Shown here piece by piece: positions 7,926 to 16,745 of a stretch of DNA of 64,000 bases. The stretch is from contig CAZEWK010000046.1 of NCBI GenBank assembly GCA_964515905.1, positions 23,482 to 87,481 of the forward strand, given 5' to 3'. The first letter of the stretch is position 1, and each line of letters starts with the position of its first letter. The position numbers and the translations under genes are program-made. The DNA is from GCA-2712985 sp964515905 (lineage in GTDB: Bacteria > Pseudomonadota > Alphaproteobacteria > UBA7887). The notes beneath the pieces are model-generated. The model saw only the letters and a list, made by a program, of their open reading frames with translations, did no database searches and was not told the DNA's origin.

Positions 7926-8123
7926 ATGAAGATCGATCAAAGGCGCCCGCTTTCGGAGGCGGACACGAAGACCCAAACTTTGGGTTGTAGGCATTCCAAT
8001 CCCGACCATTGCAGGAATAATTCGACCGAGAAGAAGTGCGCTTTTGTAAGGGATGATAATATGTGTCTTCTCCCGCCGCGTTCCTGGTCCAAGCTGTTTG
8101 AGGAACTCCGGGCATCTGCCTGA
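7926..8123 (+). CDS. Small cysteine-rich hypothetical protein, 65 aa
   Basis: The sequence has an ordered cysteine pattern, C-x6-C-x8-C-x8-C (GCRHSNPDHC, KKCAFV, NMCLLPP), and a C-terminal PPRSWSKLFEELR segment. That spacing, with a nearby His, could bind zinc. The composition looks like a real cytoplasmic protein rather than random reading, and the DNA is more GC-rich than its flanks. The ribosome binding site is weak. Both other strands are also partly open here, so coding is likely but not certain. I do not assign a family. Confidence 0.5.
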   Translation: MKIDQRRPLSEADTKTQTLGCRHSNPDHCRNNSTEKKCAFVRDDNMCLLPPRSWSKLFEELRASA

Positions 8124-8223
8124 AATGAATAAATAAACGGTTCTTTGGATTTCAAAACTTGTCTGTAATGGTGGTTCCTAAACTGAATTAGGTTCGCAAG
8201 CACGTCGGTGTGAGACTGACGCG

Positions 8224-9114
8224 TTACACAGGGAGAGATCTGCTGGTATATAGTCTCCCGGCTTCAGCTACCTCGTGCCCCAATTGGCCGGTTGCCGAGA
8301 CTATCCGTACCCCTTCATCTATTTTGTCTTTGATATTTCCCGTGGTGGCATCTTCAAGGAATTTGATATTATTTTCTTTGCATCCGTGAAAGACTTTGTT
8401 TCTTAATTCCAGCAACTCCTCTGTTAGTGGTTCTGGCACTGTCCGATATCCCAAGGACATACTCATGTCGCCGGGTCCCCATTCGGCGAAAGCAATTCCT
8501 GGGATCGAAAGTGTTTCATAGAGGTTGTCGACCGCACGTTTATTCTCAATTTTAAGCCCTAGTAATATCTCACCAGAAGGATTTAGAGGCCATACGTCCG
8601 CAACCTCTAGGTATTCATCAGGTGTCACACCCCAGATTGGAGCCGCAGAATATTCGCCAGAAGAACCTCTTCGACCTTCTTTAAGATTTGGGCCAATTCC
8701 CAGTCTATGAAAGGGGTATCTGCAGGCCTCGACAAAAGCTCTAACTGCGCCAGCAGATTCAGCGTGGCATAGTACTAAGCCATGTACTCCTTTTGCTAGA
8801 ATTTGAGTGATTTGCCAGCTGTTGGCTTGCACTACTTCGGTACTTGATCCTACTACTGGAATTTCTACCACTACACTCGGAGTTGTATGACCACTATTGG
8901 TTGGCCCTCCTTCCCTCAATCCCTGCATGAATGCGCCCAGTCCATTTATATCGAAACTGCCGTGTTCCATACCAATATTGATATAGTCAGCCCATGTATT
9001 GGCAGCTTCTTTTCCTTTTGATCTGGACAGGGTGGCGCCAATGTGGTCGCCAGTGTAATAAACAGGTTGGTCTTCTTTTAACAGCTCTATAACACGATTT
9101 AATTGGGTTCCCAT
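8224..9114 (-). CDS. HpcH/HpaI-family aldolase/citrate lyase-like protein
   Basis: A 296-residue TIM-barrel protein of the class II pyruvate aldolase family, which cleaves or forms C-C bonds between pyruvate and aldehydes in sugar-acid and aromatic breakdown. Metal ligands E190 (LKIEN) and D216 (GPGDMSMSLG) are at the expected spacing, and the GPGD-x-S-x-S-LG motif is intact. Residues 70-100 form a less usual insertion-like segment. The start at 9114 is chosen because GAGG lies five bases before that ATG; an upstream GTG at 9132 has no such support. The aldehyde substrate cannot be read from the sequence. Confidence 0.82.
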   Translation of the reverse strand: MGTQLNRVIELLKEDQPVYYTGDHIGATLSRSKGKEAANTWADYINIGMEHGSFDINGLGAFMQGLREGGPTNSGHTTPSVVVEIPVVGSSTEVVQANSWQITQILAKGVHGLVLCHAESAGAVRAFVEACRYPFHRLGIGPNLKEGRRGSSGEYSAAPIWGVTPDEYLEVADVWPLNPSGEILLGLKIENKRAVDNLYETLSIPGIAFAEWGPGDMSMSLGYRTVPEPLTEELLELRNKVFHGCKENNIKFLEDATTGNIKDKIDEGVRIVSATGQLGHEVAEAGRLYTSRSLPV

Positions 9115-9132
9115 ATAGTCCTCAACGAACAC

Positions 9133-9455
9133 AGTTGTATGGCAAGTAATGTTGTGGATGAGCCTGCTATTTTCGATGATGACCAGTTAAAATACAAATC
9201 TTTTGATCGATCGCCCTGACAATGGTAACAAACCTATCGCCCTTCACCCAGTTGAAGAGAGCACGAGGTTGCTAGCTTAAGGATCCATCCTATTATCCAC
9301 AATTATTCAGTTAAACCAGTAGGTTCCGCAATCCAATATCCCCAAATGAACATAAGTGAGTAGTTAGTGAATAGGAAACCCCGCCCTTCCTTATGACATG
9401 ATTGTGATTTCCTTGAGAAAATATCGTAAAAGGTTTAGTGAAGTAAAAAGTGTAT
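9133..9455. other. Gene-free stretch upstream of tRNA-Arg
   Basis: About 320 bases between the aldolase start and tRNA-Arg. A possible -35 (TTGAGA near 9413) precedes the tRNA, but no convincing -10 at the right distance is seen. Nothing else found. Confidence 0.3.
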
Positions 9456-9532
9456 GCGCTCGTAGCTCAGATGGATAGAGCACCGGATTTCTAATCCGGT
9501 GGTCGCAGGTTCGAGTCCTGCCGAGCGCGCCA
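9456..9532 (+). tRNA. tRNA-Arg (anticodon TCT)
   Basis: A 77-nt cloverleaf. The acceptor GCGCTCG pairs with CGAGCGC; the D-arm, the anticodon stem CCGGA/TCCGG with loop TTTCTAA, and the T-arm with GGTTCGAGTCC are all intact, and CCA is encoded. Anticodon TCT reads AGA/AGG codons. Confidence 0.96.
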
Positions 9533-9594
9533 AACTAATAATGGTGGTTCGCTGTTTAGGGTTGTTGCTGGCAAAGGGGACCGTTCTCTATGTA

Positions 9595-9942
9595 TTAATC
9601 GAGAACTTTTAGAGCTCGAAGAATATTTCGGTCAAGTTGGCTTTTATTTGTGACGCATACTACTTTGTCAGCAGATCCCAATTGATCTGTTATATATATG
9701 TATTGTTCTGTTGAAACTGGCATCAAGGAGATAAATACGGAAAGGCCCGGTTTGGTTGGGCAGGCATCTTTTACAAACCATAACTCAGTGGCCTCTTTCT
9801 CACTCTTCGTAATATAAATGCGCCGCCCTTCGGCACCCGCATATGACGTTATATGAATTGCGTGGTCGAGTTTTTGCGCGTCAGCACTATCTATAAATAG
9901 TACAGAGGAAAGAAATCCACTGGCTAGTAATAATATCCTCAT
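9595..9942 (-). CDS. Exported hypothetical protein, 115 aa
   Basis: The signal peptide (MRILLLASGFLSSVLFIDSADA before Q) is followed by about 93 residues with two cysteines (KDACPT and VVCVTN) that could pair, and alternating beta-strand character. No family recognised. Likely periplasmic and monocistronic, just downstream of and convergent with tRNA-Arg. Confidence 0.6.
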   Translation of the reverse strand: MRILLLASGFLSSVLFIDSADAQKLDHAIHITSYAGAEGRRIYITKSEKEATELWFVKDACPTKPGLSVFISLMPVSTEQYIYITDQLGSADKVVCVTNKSQLDRNILRALKVLD

Positions 9943-10030
9943 CAGTGTAGAGGGGTTTGGTAGATCAAGTTCTTCATTTGTTTTTATTCAATATTGCAAA
10001 TCAAATAGGCAAGATCTATCTGAGAGCATT

Positions 10031-10777
10031 TTACTCTGACTTCATTACAAGCTTTTCTATTCCGTCCGAAATCAATTTTTGAACCGGTGCCAAGAAAACT
10101 TGTACGCCCAGATCGCGATAATGCGAAATGTTGTGTTCATAGACTAGAGTTCCCGCGGTTCTTTTAGCTGCGACTATTTTCTTTAGCGCATTATCTATTG
10201 TAGTTAGTATTTTGGGGTCTGTGTGACGACCTATATATCCCATCGAGGCGGCAAGATCGCTTGGTGCTACAAGAAAAACATCTATGTGATCTACTTCAAG
10301 AATTTCCTCCAAGTTATTAATTGCAATAATATCTTCAATCAATACCATCAGCAGAGTTTCTTCATTGGCCTTTATAAAATAATCCTGAACGCCGTATGAT
10401 TGACGACCAGGAAACATTCCTCTTTGTCCAATGGGGGGAAATTTTCCTGCTTTGACGACACTGTTTGCTTCATCAGCAGTGTTGATATGGGGGACACAGA
10501 TCCCTTGGGCTCCGCGGTCTAAGGTCCGATATATCACTCCTGCTTCGTTTTGATGCACTCGAGCGATGGAGGTTTTTCCCCATATATCACAGGCACGTGT
10601 CATATTAGTTAGATCAGAAAATCCTAGTCCTCCGTGCTCCCCTTCGAGCCAAATTCCATCATGGTTGCCAGGTCCATACATTTCTATCTCATCTGCGTTG
10701 TCCAGCCCCATTAAGACAACAGCATTTTTCCCATCCCGTAATTTCTCTTTAACTCTGTTTTTCCGTAATTCGGTCAT
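10031..10777 (-). CDS. HpcH/HpaI-family class II aldolase (HpaI/GarL/RhmA-like)
   Basis: A 248-residue TIM-barrel aldolase close to the HpaI/GarL/YfaU group, which splits 2-keto-3-deoxy acids into pyruvate and an aldehyde using a divalent metal. Visible active-site elements are E47-H48 (WLEGEHGG), R73 (IARVH), E148 (VLIED) and D174 (APSDLAASMG). The start at 10777 has a GGAAGGA site nine bases upstream; the in-frame ATG at 10795 has none. The neighbouring enolase-superfamily protein and ThDP enzyme suggest an acid-sugar route, but the genes are not tightly linked. Confidence 0.87.
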   Translation of the reverse strand: MTELRKNRVKEKLRDGKNAVVLMGLDNADEIEMYGPGNHDGIWLEGEHGGLGFSDLTNMTRACDIWGKTSIARVHQNEAGVIYRTLDRGAQGICVPHINTADEANSVVKAGKFPPIGQRGMFPGRQSYGVQDYFIKANEETLLMVLIEDIIAINNLEEILEVDHIDVFLVAPSDLAASMGYIGRHTDPKILTTIDNALKKIVAAKRTAGTLVYEHNISHYRDLGVQVFLAPVQKLISDGIEKLVMKSE

Positions 10778-11033
10778 CAACTGAGTTCCTTCCATAATTA
10801 TCGGTTAACTCTTTTATAATCCTATCACTCTCTAAAACCACTATGAATCAGACTCCACATCAGACCACAATTTGAACTTAGGACGTATATTCTAACTTAT
10901 TTTATTTTTAGTCGATCTCTAATGTTATAAGACAGTCAGTTGGTACCTATCTGATAATATTTTGAGGCTAGCAAAAATTTTATGAGCCTGCTATGTAAGG
11001 TTGGGAATAACGTTATCATAAAAGGTAAATAAG

Positions 11034-11144
11034 ATGGCAGAGCAAGACAATGCAGTAGATCCTAGTTTAATAAAGGTAACGATCGGAACAGTAATTGTTA
11101 TGGCTATCGTTGGGTATGTTATTACCTCCCTCCTTAATGGGTAG
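11034..11144 (+). CDS. 36-residue single-span membrane protein
   Basis: An acidic N-terminus (MAEQDNAVDPSLIK) leads into one hydrophobic helix (VTIGTVIVMAIVGYVITSLL) and the protein ends two residues later (NG). An AAAGG site lies about nine bases upstream. It sits in the gap between the aldolase and the second enolase-family gene, on the opposite strand. Shape and ribosome binding site suggest a real small membrane protein; function unknown. Confidence 0.5.
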   Translation: MAEQDNAVDPSLIKVTIGTVIVMAIVGYVITSLLNG

Positions 11145-11187
11145 GTCTAATATCTAGGGCTAAAATACGAATCTGGCGATATAAAAC

Positions 11188-12288
11188 TTAGCTTTTGTCC
11201 ATCCGGTATTTCTCAATAAATTTAGTATCGGGATTTATTCCAAGCCCGGGGCCGTTTGGAACTGTGATAAACCCATCGATCGGGTCCAGTGCTTTCTCGT
11301 ACATGTCTGCGTCAAGAGTGACATAGAATCGTTCTATTGATTGGATGCCAGACGATGCTGCTAGCACGTGTAGAGTTGCCAAAAATCCTGGGCCAAAGTA
11401 GGGGGAGTGTGGCTGTAGGTTAACGTTTTCCATTTCTGCCAGAGTAGCAACTTTTGTCATTTCTGTTATTCCGCCAACTTTCGTGACGCTAGGTTGAGCG
11501 TAGTCAACTGCTCCAGCTTTAAACATCTGAGAAAACTGCCAAGCTGTGCATGCATTTTCACCGGCAGCAATGGGTATCCCGTGCAGATTACGGAGTTCGT
11601 ACAAAGCTTCAAAATTTTCTGGAGGCCAAATTGGTTCTTCAAGCCAGTGTAAGTTGCACGAAGCGAGTTTACTGGCCATTTCATTTGCCTCTTGTGGCGA
11701 CCAACTGCAGTTTACGTCAAGTGTAATTGGGATGTCTTCTCCTGCAGCGGCACGGGCAGCTGCGACAGGTGCCACGGTGTTTTCGTGCAATTTTATCAAT
11801 CTGTAACCTTGAGTTAACGCCTCGTCAGTGAGTCGCGCACATACGCTGGGATCACCATATTTTAGAAGGCTTGCGTAGGTGGGAATTTTAAGGCGTTGGG
11901 CTCCTCCTAGCATTTGATGAAGGGGAAATCCTGCGGCTTTTCCAGCAATATCCCAGAGTGCAATATCGAGGCCACTGAGGGCAAACATGGTCACTCCATA
12001 CCTGCCCAAGATATGAGTCTTAACTGATAACTCTTTCATGAGTGCTTCGATTTGGAGTGGGTCACGCCCAAGAGCCATTGGGGCAACTAAGGTGTCGATA
12101 GCAGTTTTTGTAGTGTGAATGGCATTAAATCCAAAAGCCTCTCCGTATCCTGTAATGCCACTATCTGTCTCTACTTTGACCAGAAGGTGTCCGAGTTCGT
12201 TGCCTTCCCCAGCAATGAAATTAGTTGAATTACCACCTTGTGTGAAAGGAATGGGAATGGGTATAGCTTCAATATCGGTAATTTTCAT
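11188..12288 (-). CDS. Enolase-superfamily enzyme (mandelate racemase/muconate lactonizing type)
   Basis: A 366-residue protein with capping domain and TIM barrel. K166-L-H168 lies on strand two. Metal ligands are D191, E217 (WLEEP) and E244 (AAGENA), and H294 is the candidate base from the other face. At the position of the mandelate racemase dyad Asp there is a Ser (AQPSVTKVGG, residue 267), so it is not a canonical racemase-type site. It is likely a dehydratase or cycloisomerase of unknown substrate. The ATG at 12288 has GGAG seven bases upstream and is preferred over an earlier in-frame start at 12315. The gene follows the ThDP enzyme with a gap of about 50 bases and the same direction, so the two may be cotranscribed. 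Confidence 0.85.
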   Translation of the reverse strand: MKITDIEAIPIPIPFTQGGNSTNFIAGEGNELGHLLVKVETDSGITGYGEAFGFNAIHTTKTAIDTLVAPMALGRDPLQIEALMKELSVKTHILGRYGVTMFALSGLDIALWDIAGKAAGFPLHQMLGGAQRLKIPTYASLLKYGDPSVCARLTDEALTQGYRLIKLHENTVAPVAAARAAAGEDIPITLDVNCSWSPQEANEMASKLASCNLHWLEEPIWPPENFEALYELRNLHGIPIAAGENACTAWQFSQMFKAGAVDYAQPSVTKVGGITEMTKVATLAEMENVNLQPHSPYFGPGFLATLHVLAASSGIQSIERFYVTLDADMYEKALDPIDGFITVPNGPGLGINPDTKFIEKYRMDKS

Positions 12289-12336
12289 TCGAATTCTCCA
12301 TGGCTCTCCGGCCACATTTTGTAGACTAAAATATTA

Positions 12337-14028
12337 TCAATTGGAGGTAGACGTCCGCGCTGACTCTTTAATCTGACTCAGGGTGGAACGCGTTGTTAAG
12401 AGTTCTGGGTCCACAATTAGTTCAATCACAGAGGCCTTCCCAGATGCTTGTGCCCGTTCCAAAGCTGGTGCAAACTCCTTCGTGCAAGTAACGCGTTCAG
12501 CGTGTGCTCCGTAAGCATGAGCTAGGGCCGTAAAGTCTGGATTTTGTAAATCAGTGGCGATAACTCGGTCAGGGTATTCGCGTTCTTGGTGCATTCGGAT
12601 AGTGCCGTACATTTTATTATTAAATAACAAAATAATTGGTGCTACACCATGCTGAATTGCGGTTGCTAATTCTTGGCCCGTCATCATGAATCCGCCATCA
12701 CCTACAAAACTTACAACAGACTGATCTGGACAGGCGATCTTAGCTGCAATTCCAGCCGGAACGCTGTAACCCATAGCGCCTGCCGTTGGACCAAGCTCGG
12801 TTTTTGATTTTCGAAATCGCCAAAAGCGATGAGCCCAACCACTAAAATTGCCGGCGTCCACTGTGATTATTGTATCCTTACCTAATCGTTCTTGTAGGTG
12901 GGTAACTATGAATGCGAGATCAAGTGGCCCACCTAGATCCGTTGGAATTAGTGTTCCTAGATAGTCTTGATGTGCGGCATTAGTCCAGTTGGCCCATTTG
13001 GACCAATCAACAGGAGGAAGTTGGCTTGCAGCCTCTGAGAAAGACAACATTCCAGAGGCAATTGATAAATTCGGCTGATATACCTTTCCAAATTCACTTA
13101 CGTCTGCATAGACGTGAACTAAATATTGATCGGGAATCGGTGACGAGATAGTGGTATATCCTTTAGTAGTCATCTCGCCGAGACGTGATCCAACTACAAG
13201 TAAAAAATCGGAATCTTTTATTCTCTGGACTAATGCAGGGTCAACGCCGGTACTTAGGTCTCCGATGTAGACTTCGCTATAATTATCAATAAGATCTTGA
13301 CGTCGAAAAGACACGGCAGTTGGTATATGATTGACTTTCGCAAATTTGGCTATATTTGAGTGTGCTGCGTCCGTCCATCCTCCTCCACCCAAAATCATTA
13401 TTGGACGTAAAGCCTTTGAGAGAGCCTCACGCATTTCTTCTAGTTGTTCGATTGTTGGTGAAGGATATATTGCCGAAGCGGCCTTACCATCATTAACAAT
13501 ACATTCTTCCACTAGCATATCTTCTGGCAGAGCTATAACAACAGGTCCCGGTCTTGCAGAGATCGCCGTTGAGAAGGCTTGATGCATTACTTCGGGAATC
13601 TTTTTAGGATCGTCGATTTGGACGGCCATTTTTGTAATAGGGGGAGCAAACATTCGCCCAAAATCTATTTCTTGGAATGCTTCGCGTCCCAGCATGTGTC
13701 GAGCTACTTGGCCCACAAGCAATATCATCGGTGTTGAGTCTTGCATCGCAGTGTGGACAGCAATCGAGGCATTGCATGCTCCAGGCCCTCTCGTAACAAA
13801 ACACACCCCTGGTTTCCCCGTTACTTTACCATAGGCTTCTGCCATAAAAGCGGCTCCTCCTTCCTGCCTGCAAGTAATCACCTGAGTTTGATTACGGGCA
13901 CCATAAAGTGCGTCTAGAGCTGCTAAGTAGCTTTCCCCGGGCACTGCAAATACCGTATCAACACTGTTCAGCAAAAGTTGATCAATTAGAATCTGCCCAC
14001 CAGTACGAGGATATTTCTTTTTTCCCAA
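12337..14028 (-). CDS. Thiamine-diphosphate enzyme, acetolactate-synthase-like
   Basis: A member of the acetolactate synthase / benzoylformate decarboxylase superfamily. The catalytic glutamate lies in FAVPGESY near the N-terminus, and the ThDP motif starts with GDGG near residue 445 and ends LLFNN. The three-domain length of about 563 residues is normal. The start is uncertain: TTG at 14028 has GGGAG six bases upstream, while an in-frame TTG at 14049 would add seven residues; there is no ATG. No regulatory subunit (IlvH) adjoins it and it neighbours enolase-type and aldolase genes, so a catabolic decarboxylase or ligase role is as likely as branched-chain amino acid synthesis. Confidence 0.85.
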   Translation of the reverse strand: MGKKKYPRTGGQILIDQLLLNSVDTVFAVPGESYLAALDALYGARNQTQVITCRQEGGAAFMAEAYGKVTGKPGVCFVTRGPGACNASIAVHTAMQDSTPMILLVGQVARHMLGREAFQEIDFGRMFAPPITKMAVQIDDPKKIPEVMHQAFSTAISARPGPVVIALPEDMLVEECIVNDGKAASAIYPSPTIEQLEEMREALSKALRPIMILGGGGWTDAAHSNIAKFAKVNHIPTAVSFRRQDLIDNYSEVYIGDLSTGVDPALVQRIKDSDFLLVVGSRLGEMTTKGYTTISSPIPDQYLVHVYADVSEFGKVYQPNLSIASGMLSFSEAASQLPPVDWSKWANWTNAAHQDYLGTLIPTDLGGPLDLAFIVTHLQERLGKDTIITVDAGNFSGWAHRFWRFRKSKTELGPTAGAMGYSVPAGIAAKIACPDQSVVSFVGDGGFMMTGQELATAIQHGVAPIILLFNNKMYGTIRMHQEREYPDRVIATDLQNPDFTALAHAYGAHAERVTCTKEFAPALERAQASGKASVIELIVDPELLTTRSTLSQIKESARTSTSN

Positions 14029-14120
14029 AGTTCTCTCCCAAGAAACCAATCAAGATTTAACGTATGATTCTATTCTCTATTGCTTCTTTCAAGTTTAAAT
14101 AAAGAGGCTAATATCTTCAT

Positions 14121-15194
14121 TTAAAATTTATCGACGGCTGCACTTTTTATTAACGCAAATACGGAGACACCAACATTCAAATTTAATTTGTCACAGGCGT
14201 GTCGTGTAATTCGAGCATGTATTGTCAGGTTATCGCGGAGCGCGACCTTAATCATCACAATTCCAAGCTGCAGATGGCTAATTTCCTTAATTGTTCCTTC
14301 TAAAATATTTAAGACGGAAATATCTTGAGGCTTTCTCAAAGCCAAGGAAACATCACGAGCTAGGATACGCAATCGCACTTTAGACCCAAGAGAGGATACT
14401 AATCCTGGTATTTGAATGGGTCCAGCGAGTGTTTTCACTGTGGTCAGTCCGAAAGAGTTCACGTGGTCGGTAATGCTTCCGGATAAAACAGTAAAAGGTT
14501 CGTTCCCTCCCAACAATGGCTCCGCTTTATTTATTACGTCTTCCGTGGGCCCTACCAACTGTGTTTGTCCTTCATGAACCAGGGCTATCTGATCTGACAG
14601 TGTCAGAACCTCATCAATATCGTGGCTTACATAGATAATGGGCAGTTTCACCCGCTCTCTTATCCGATCTATAAAAGGAAGTATTTCGCTTTTACGAGCC
14701 AGATCGAGACCGGTTAGAGGTTCATCCATGAGCAGGACCTGTGGATTTGCTAACAGGGCGCGTCCAAGAGCAACTCGTTTCTGTTCACCGCCAGAAAGAG
14801 CACTGGTCCTGCGTTGTAGTAAATTGGAAATTCCAAGCAATTCTATAACTTCATCGAATTCGGTAAAACGATCCTTTTTTAGTGTTAATTTTTCCGCATA
14901 GCGGAGATTTTTTTCAACAGAAAGATGAGGGAATAATAAATTCTCCTGAAAAACGTACCCAATCGACCGTTTGTCTGGGGCTATGTTAATAGAGTGCTCA
15001 GAATCAAATAAAATATTTTGGTCAATAGCAATGTATCCACGATTTGGCCTAAGAAGTCCTGAAATCATATTGATTATCGTTGTTTTGCCAGAACCCGATC
15101 TCCCGAATAAGGCGGTAAGAGTTCCTTCTTCTACAGTGAAATTGGCTTTGATGTCCAAATCACCTATTTGACCAACTATGTTGACGTTAAGCAT
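14121..15194 (-). CDS. modC: Molybdate ABC transporter ATP-binding protein ModC
   Basis: A 357-residue ATPase with Walker A (GRSGSGKTT, residues 31-39), Q-loop (FQENLLFPHL), signature LSGGEQKRVALGRALL and Walker B LLMDEPLTGLD. The C-terminal third is the Mop/TOBE molybdate-binding region that distinguishes ModC from other importers. It energises molybdate uptake across the inner membrane for molybdenum cofactor synthesis. Three bases separate it from modB, so modABC form one operon. Confidence 0.95.
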   Translation of the reverse strand: MLNVNIVGQIGDLDIKANFTVEEGTLTALFGRSGSGKTTIINMISGLLRPNRGYIAIDQNILFDSEHSINIAPDKRSIGYVFQENLLFPHLSVEKNLRYAEKLTLKKDRFTEFDEVIELLGISNLLQRRTSALSGGEQKRVALGRALLANPQVLLMDEPLTGLDLARKSEILPFIDRIRERVKLPIIYVSHDIDEVLTLSDQIALVHEGQTQLVGPTEDVINKAEPLLGGNEPFTVLSGSITDHVNSFGLTTVKTLAGPIQIPGLVSSLGSKVRLRILARDVSLALRKPQDISVLNILEGTIKEISHLQLGIVMIKVALRDNLTIHARITRHACDKLNLNVGVSVFALIKSAAVDKF

Positions 15195-15197
15195 TGA

Positions 15198-15890
15198 TCA
15201 ATTTCCCACTTTTGCCCGAATGCGACGAGCTAAGAGTTCAGATAGAAAAAGGGAAATAAACGCTAGCGCTACGGAAATTATTGTTAGGCGGAATGCCATG
15301 GAATCGCCACTTGGTACTTGCGTGAAAGTATAAAGGGCTAACGGTAGTGTGCGAGTTTCCCCAGGAATATTTGAAACAAAAGTTATAGTCGCCCCAAATT
15401 CCCCTAGGCTCCTGGCAAAGCCTAAAACCACTCCTGTTAGAATACCCGGCGAAATTAAAGGCAGTGTGACTGTAAGAAAAACGCGTATTGGTCCCGCGCC
15501 AAGGGTGCGTGCTGCTTTCTCCAAACCTTGGTTCACACCTTCTAGAGATAACCGCATGGCCCTCACCATCAAGGGAAATCCCATGACAGCCGATGCAATG
15601 ACGGCTCCTTGCCATTTAAAAATTACACTGACATTCAACGTTTCATATAACCACGCCCCGATAAGGCCATTTCGACCGAGTAAAACAAGTAGGATGTAAC
15701 CCACTACCACTGGAGGAAGTACTAGTGGTAGGTGGATGATTCCGTCAACTAGAAGCTTTCCTACAAAGTTTCTGCGCGCTAGAAGCCAAGCAAAAAACAA
15801 TGCGAAGGGGGTACTAATTAATACACTCCAAAAGGCGATACGTAGGCTTAATTCAATCGCTGTCAACTCGTCTGGGGAGAGGGGAACCAT
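15198..15890 (-). CDS. modB: Molybdate ABC transporter permease ModB
   Basis: A 230-residue inner-membrane protein with about five hydrophobic spans and the permease EAA-type loop (EKAARTLGAGPIRVFLTVTL) that docks on ModC. PLVLPPVVVGY and RSLGEFGATI are characteristic ModB segments. Translation begins three bases after the modA stop. Confidence 0.95.
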   Translation of the reverse strand: MVPLSPDELTAIELSLRIAFWSVLISTPFALFFAWLLARRNFVGKLLVDGIIHLPLVLPPVVVGYILLVLLGRNGLIGAWLYETLNVSVIFKWQGAVIASAVMGFPLMVRAMRLSLEGVNQGLEKAARTLGAGPIRVFLTVTLPLISPGILTGVVLGFARSLGEFGATITFVSNIPGETRTLPLALYTFTQVPSGDSMAFRLTIISVALAFISLFLSELLARRIRAKVGN

Positions 15891-15893
15891 CAG

Positions 15894-16715
15894 CTAACGA
15901 GGGATAAAACCAAAAGTTTTAAAAATTTCCATTGCTTTTACTCCGGTTAGATAATCGTAAAATGATTGAACGGCCGGACTATTCTTGCCTCGTACAATCC
16001 CGAAGCTATAAATAACAGGCGGATAGGAATCTATTGGGAAATAATCGACTATTCTTATATTTTTGCCGGCTGGGACATCAGTTTCATAAACAATTCCTAG
16101 AACAGCTTCTCCGCGTTGAACCAGTGTTAATGTGTTGCGAACATCACTTCCGGGTGCTAGTCGATCAACTACTTGGTGCCATATACCTAGCTGTTTTAAA
16201 GCGGAAGCAGCGTATTGCCCCGCTGGGACAAAGTTAGGATCACCAATTGCTAAACGGCTATCGCCAAGTGCAAAAGTAATATCAAGGTTCTTTGATATAG
16301 AGAGGTCCATTGTGTTCGAGATCGGAGCAATGAGAACAAGTCGATTCCCCAATATATCTTTTCTAGTTCCTGTTTCAATTAGGTTTTCTCGGATCAGTGT
16401 GTCCATCCAAGTTAGATTAGCTGATATAAAAATATCTGCAGGTGAAGAATTTAGAATCTGCTTTGCTAGTGACGAACTGCTCGCAAATAAACCAATAACC
16501 CGATCGCTACTTATCGATTTATATGATTCTATTGCTTCTGTAATAGCTTCAGTAAGGCTTGCCGCTGCCAAAAGGTGAATATCATCCGCCATTGCGTTGG
16601 CCGGAAATTGAAGTAGAAGGTGTCCAATCAGAGCGGCAGGTAAAAGAAAAGCACGCACTTTAGGTAAATTTATTTGCTTAAGTGCGTGCTGGTATATTTT
16701 ATACAACGTGGACAC
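15894..16715 (-). CDS. modA: Molybdate-binding periplasmic protein ModA
   Basis: A 273-residue binding protein. A long N-terminal segment with a hydrophobic core (AFLLPAALIGHLLLQ, then NAMA before DD) serves as signal peptide. The mature part begins LLAAASLTEAI, the family's first strand, and contains FASSSSLAKQI and PADIFISAN for anion contact. The start is GTG at 16715 with AGGG about eight bases upstream. It is the first gene of modABC and lies behind two ModE-type boxes. Confidence 0.94.
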   Translation of the reverse strand: MSTLYKIYQHALKQINLPKVRAFLLPAALIGHLLLQFPANAMADDIHLLAAASLTEAITEAIESYKSISSDRVIGLFASSSSLAKQILNSSPADIFISANLTWMDTLIRENLIETGTRKDILGNRLVLIAPISNTMDLSISKNLDITFALGDSRLAIGDPNFVPAGQYAASALKQLGIWHQVVDRLAPGSDVRNTLTLVQRGEAVLGIVYETDVPAGKNIRIVDYFPIDSYPPVIYSFGIVRGKNSPAVQSFYDYLTGVKAMEIFKTFGFIPR

Positions 16716-16745
16716 TCGAAATCCCTAGGTCAATAGCAGCCTAGT

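Noticed and set aside
7870..8203. Two leftward open frames opposite the cysteine-rich small protein
   Set aside because: Both lack protein character and ribosome binding sites; the rightward frame has the ordered cysteines.
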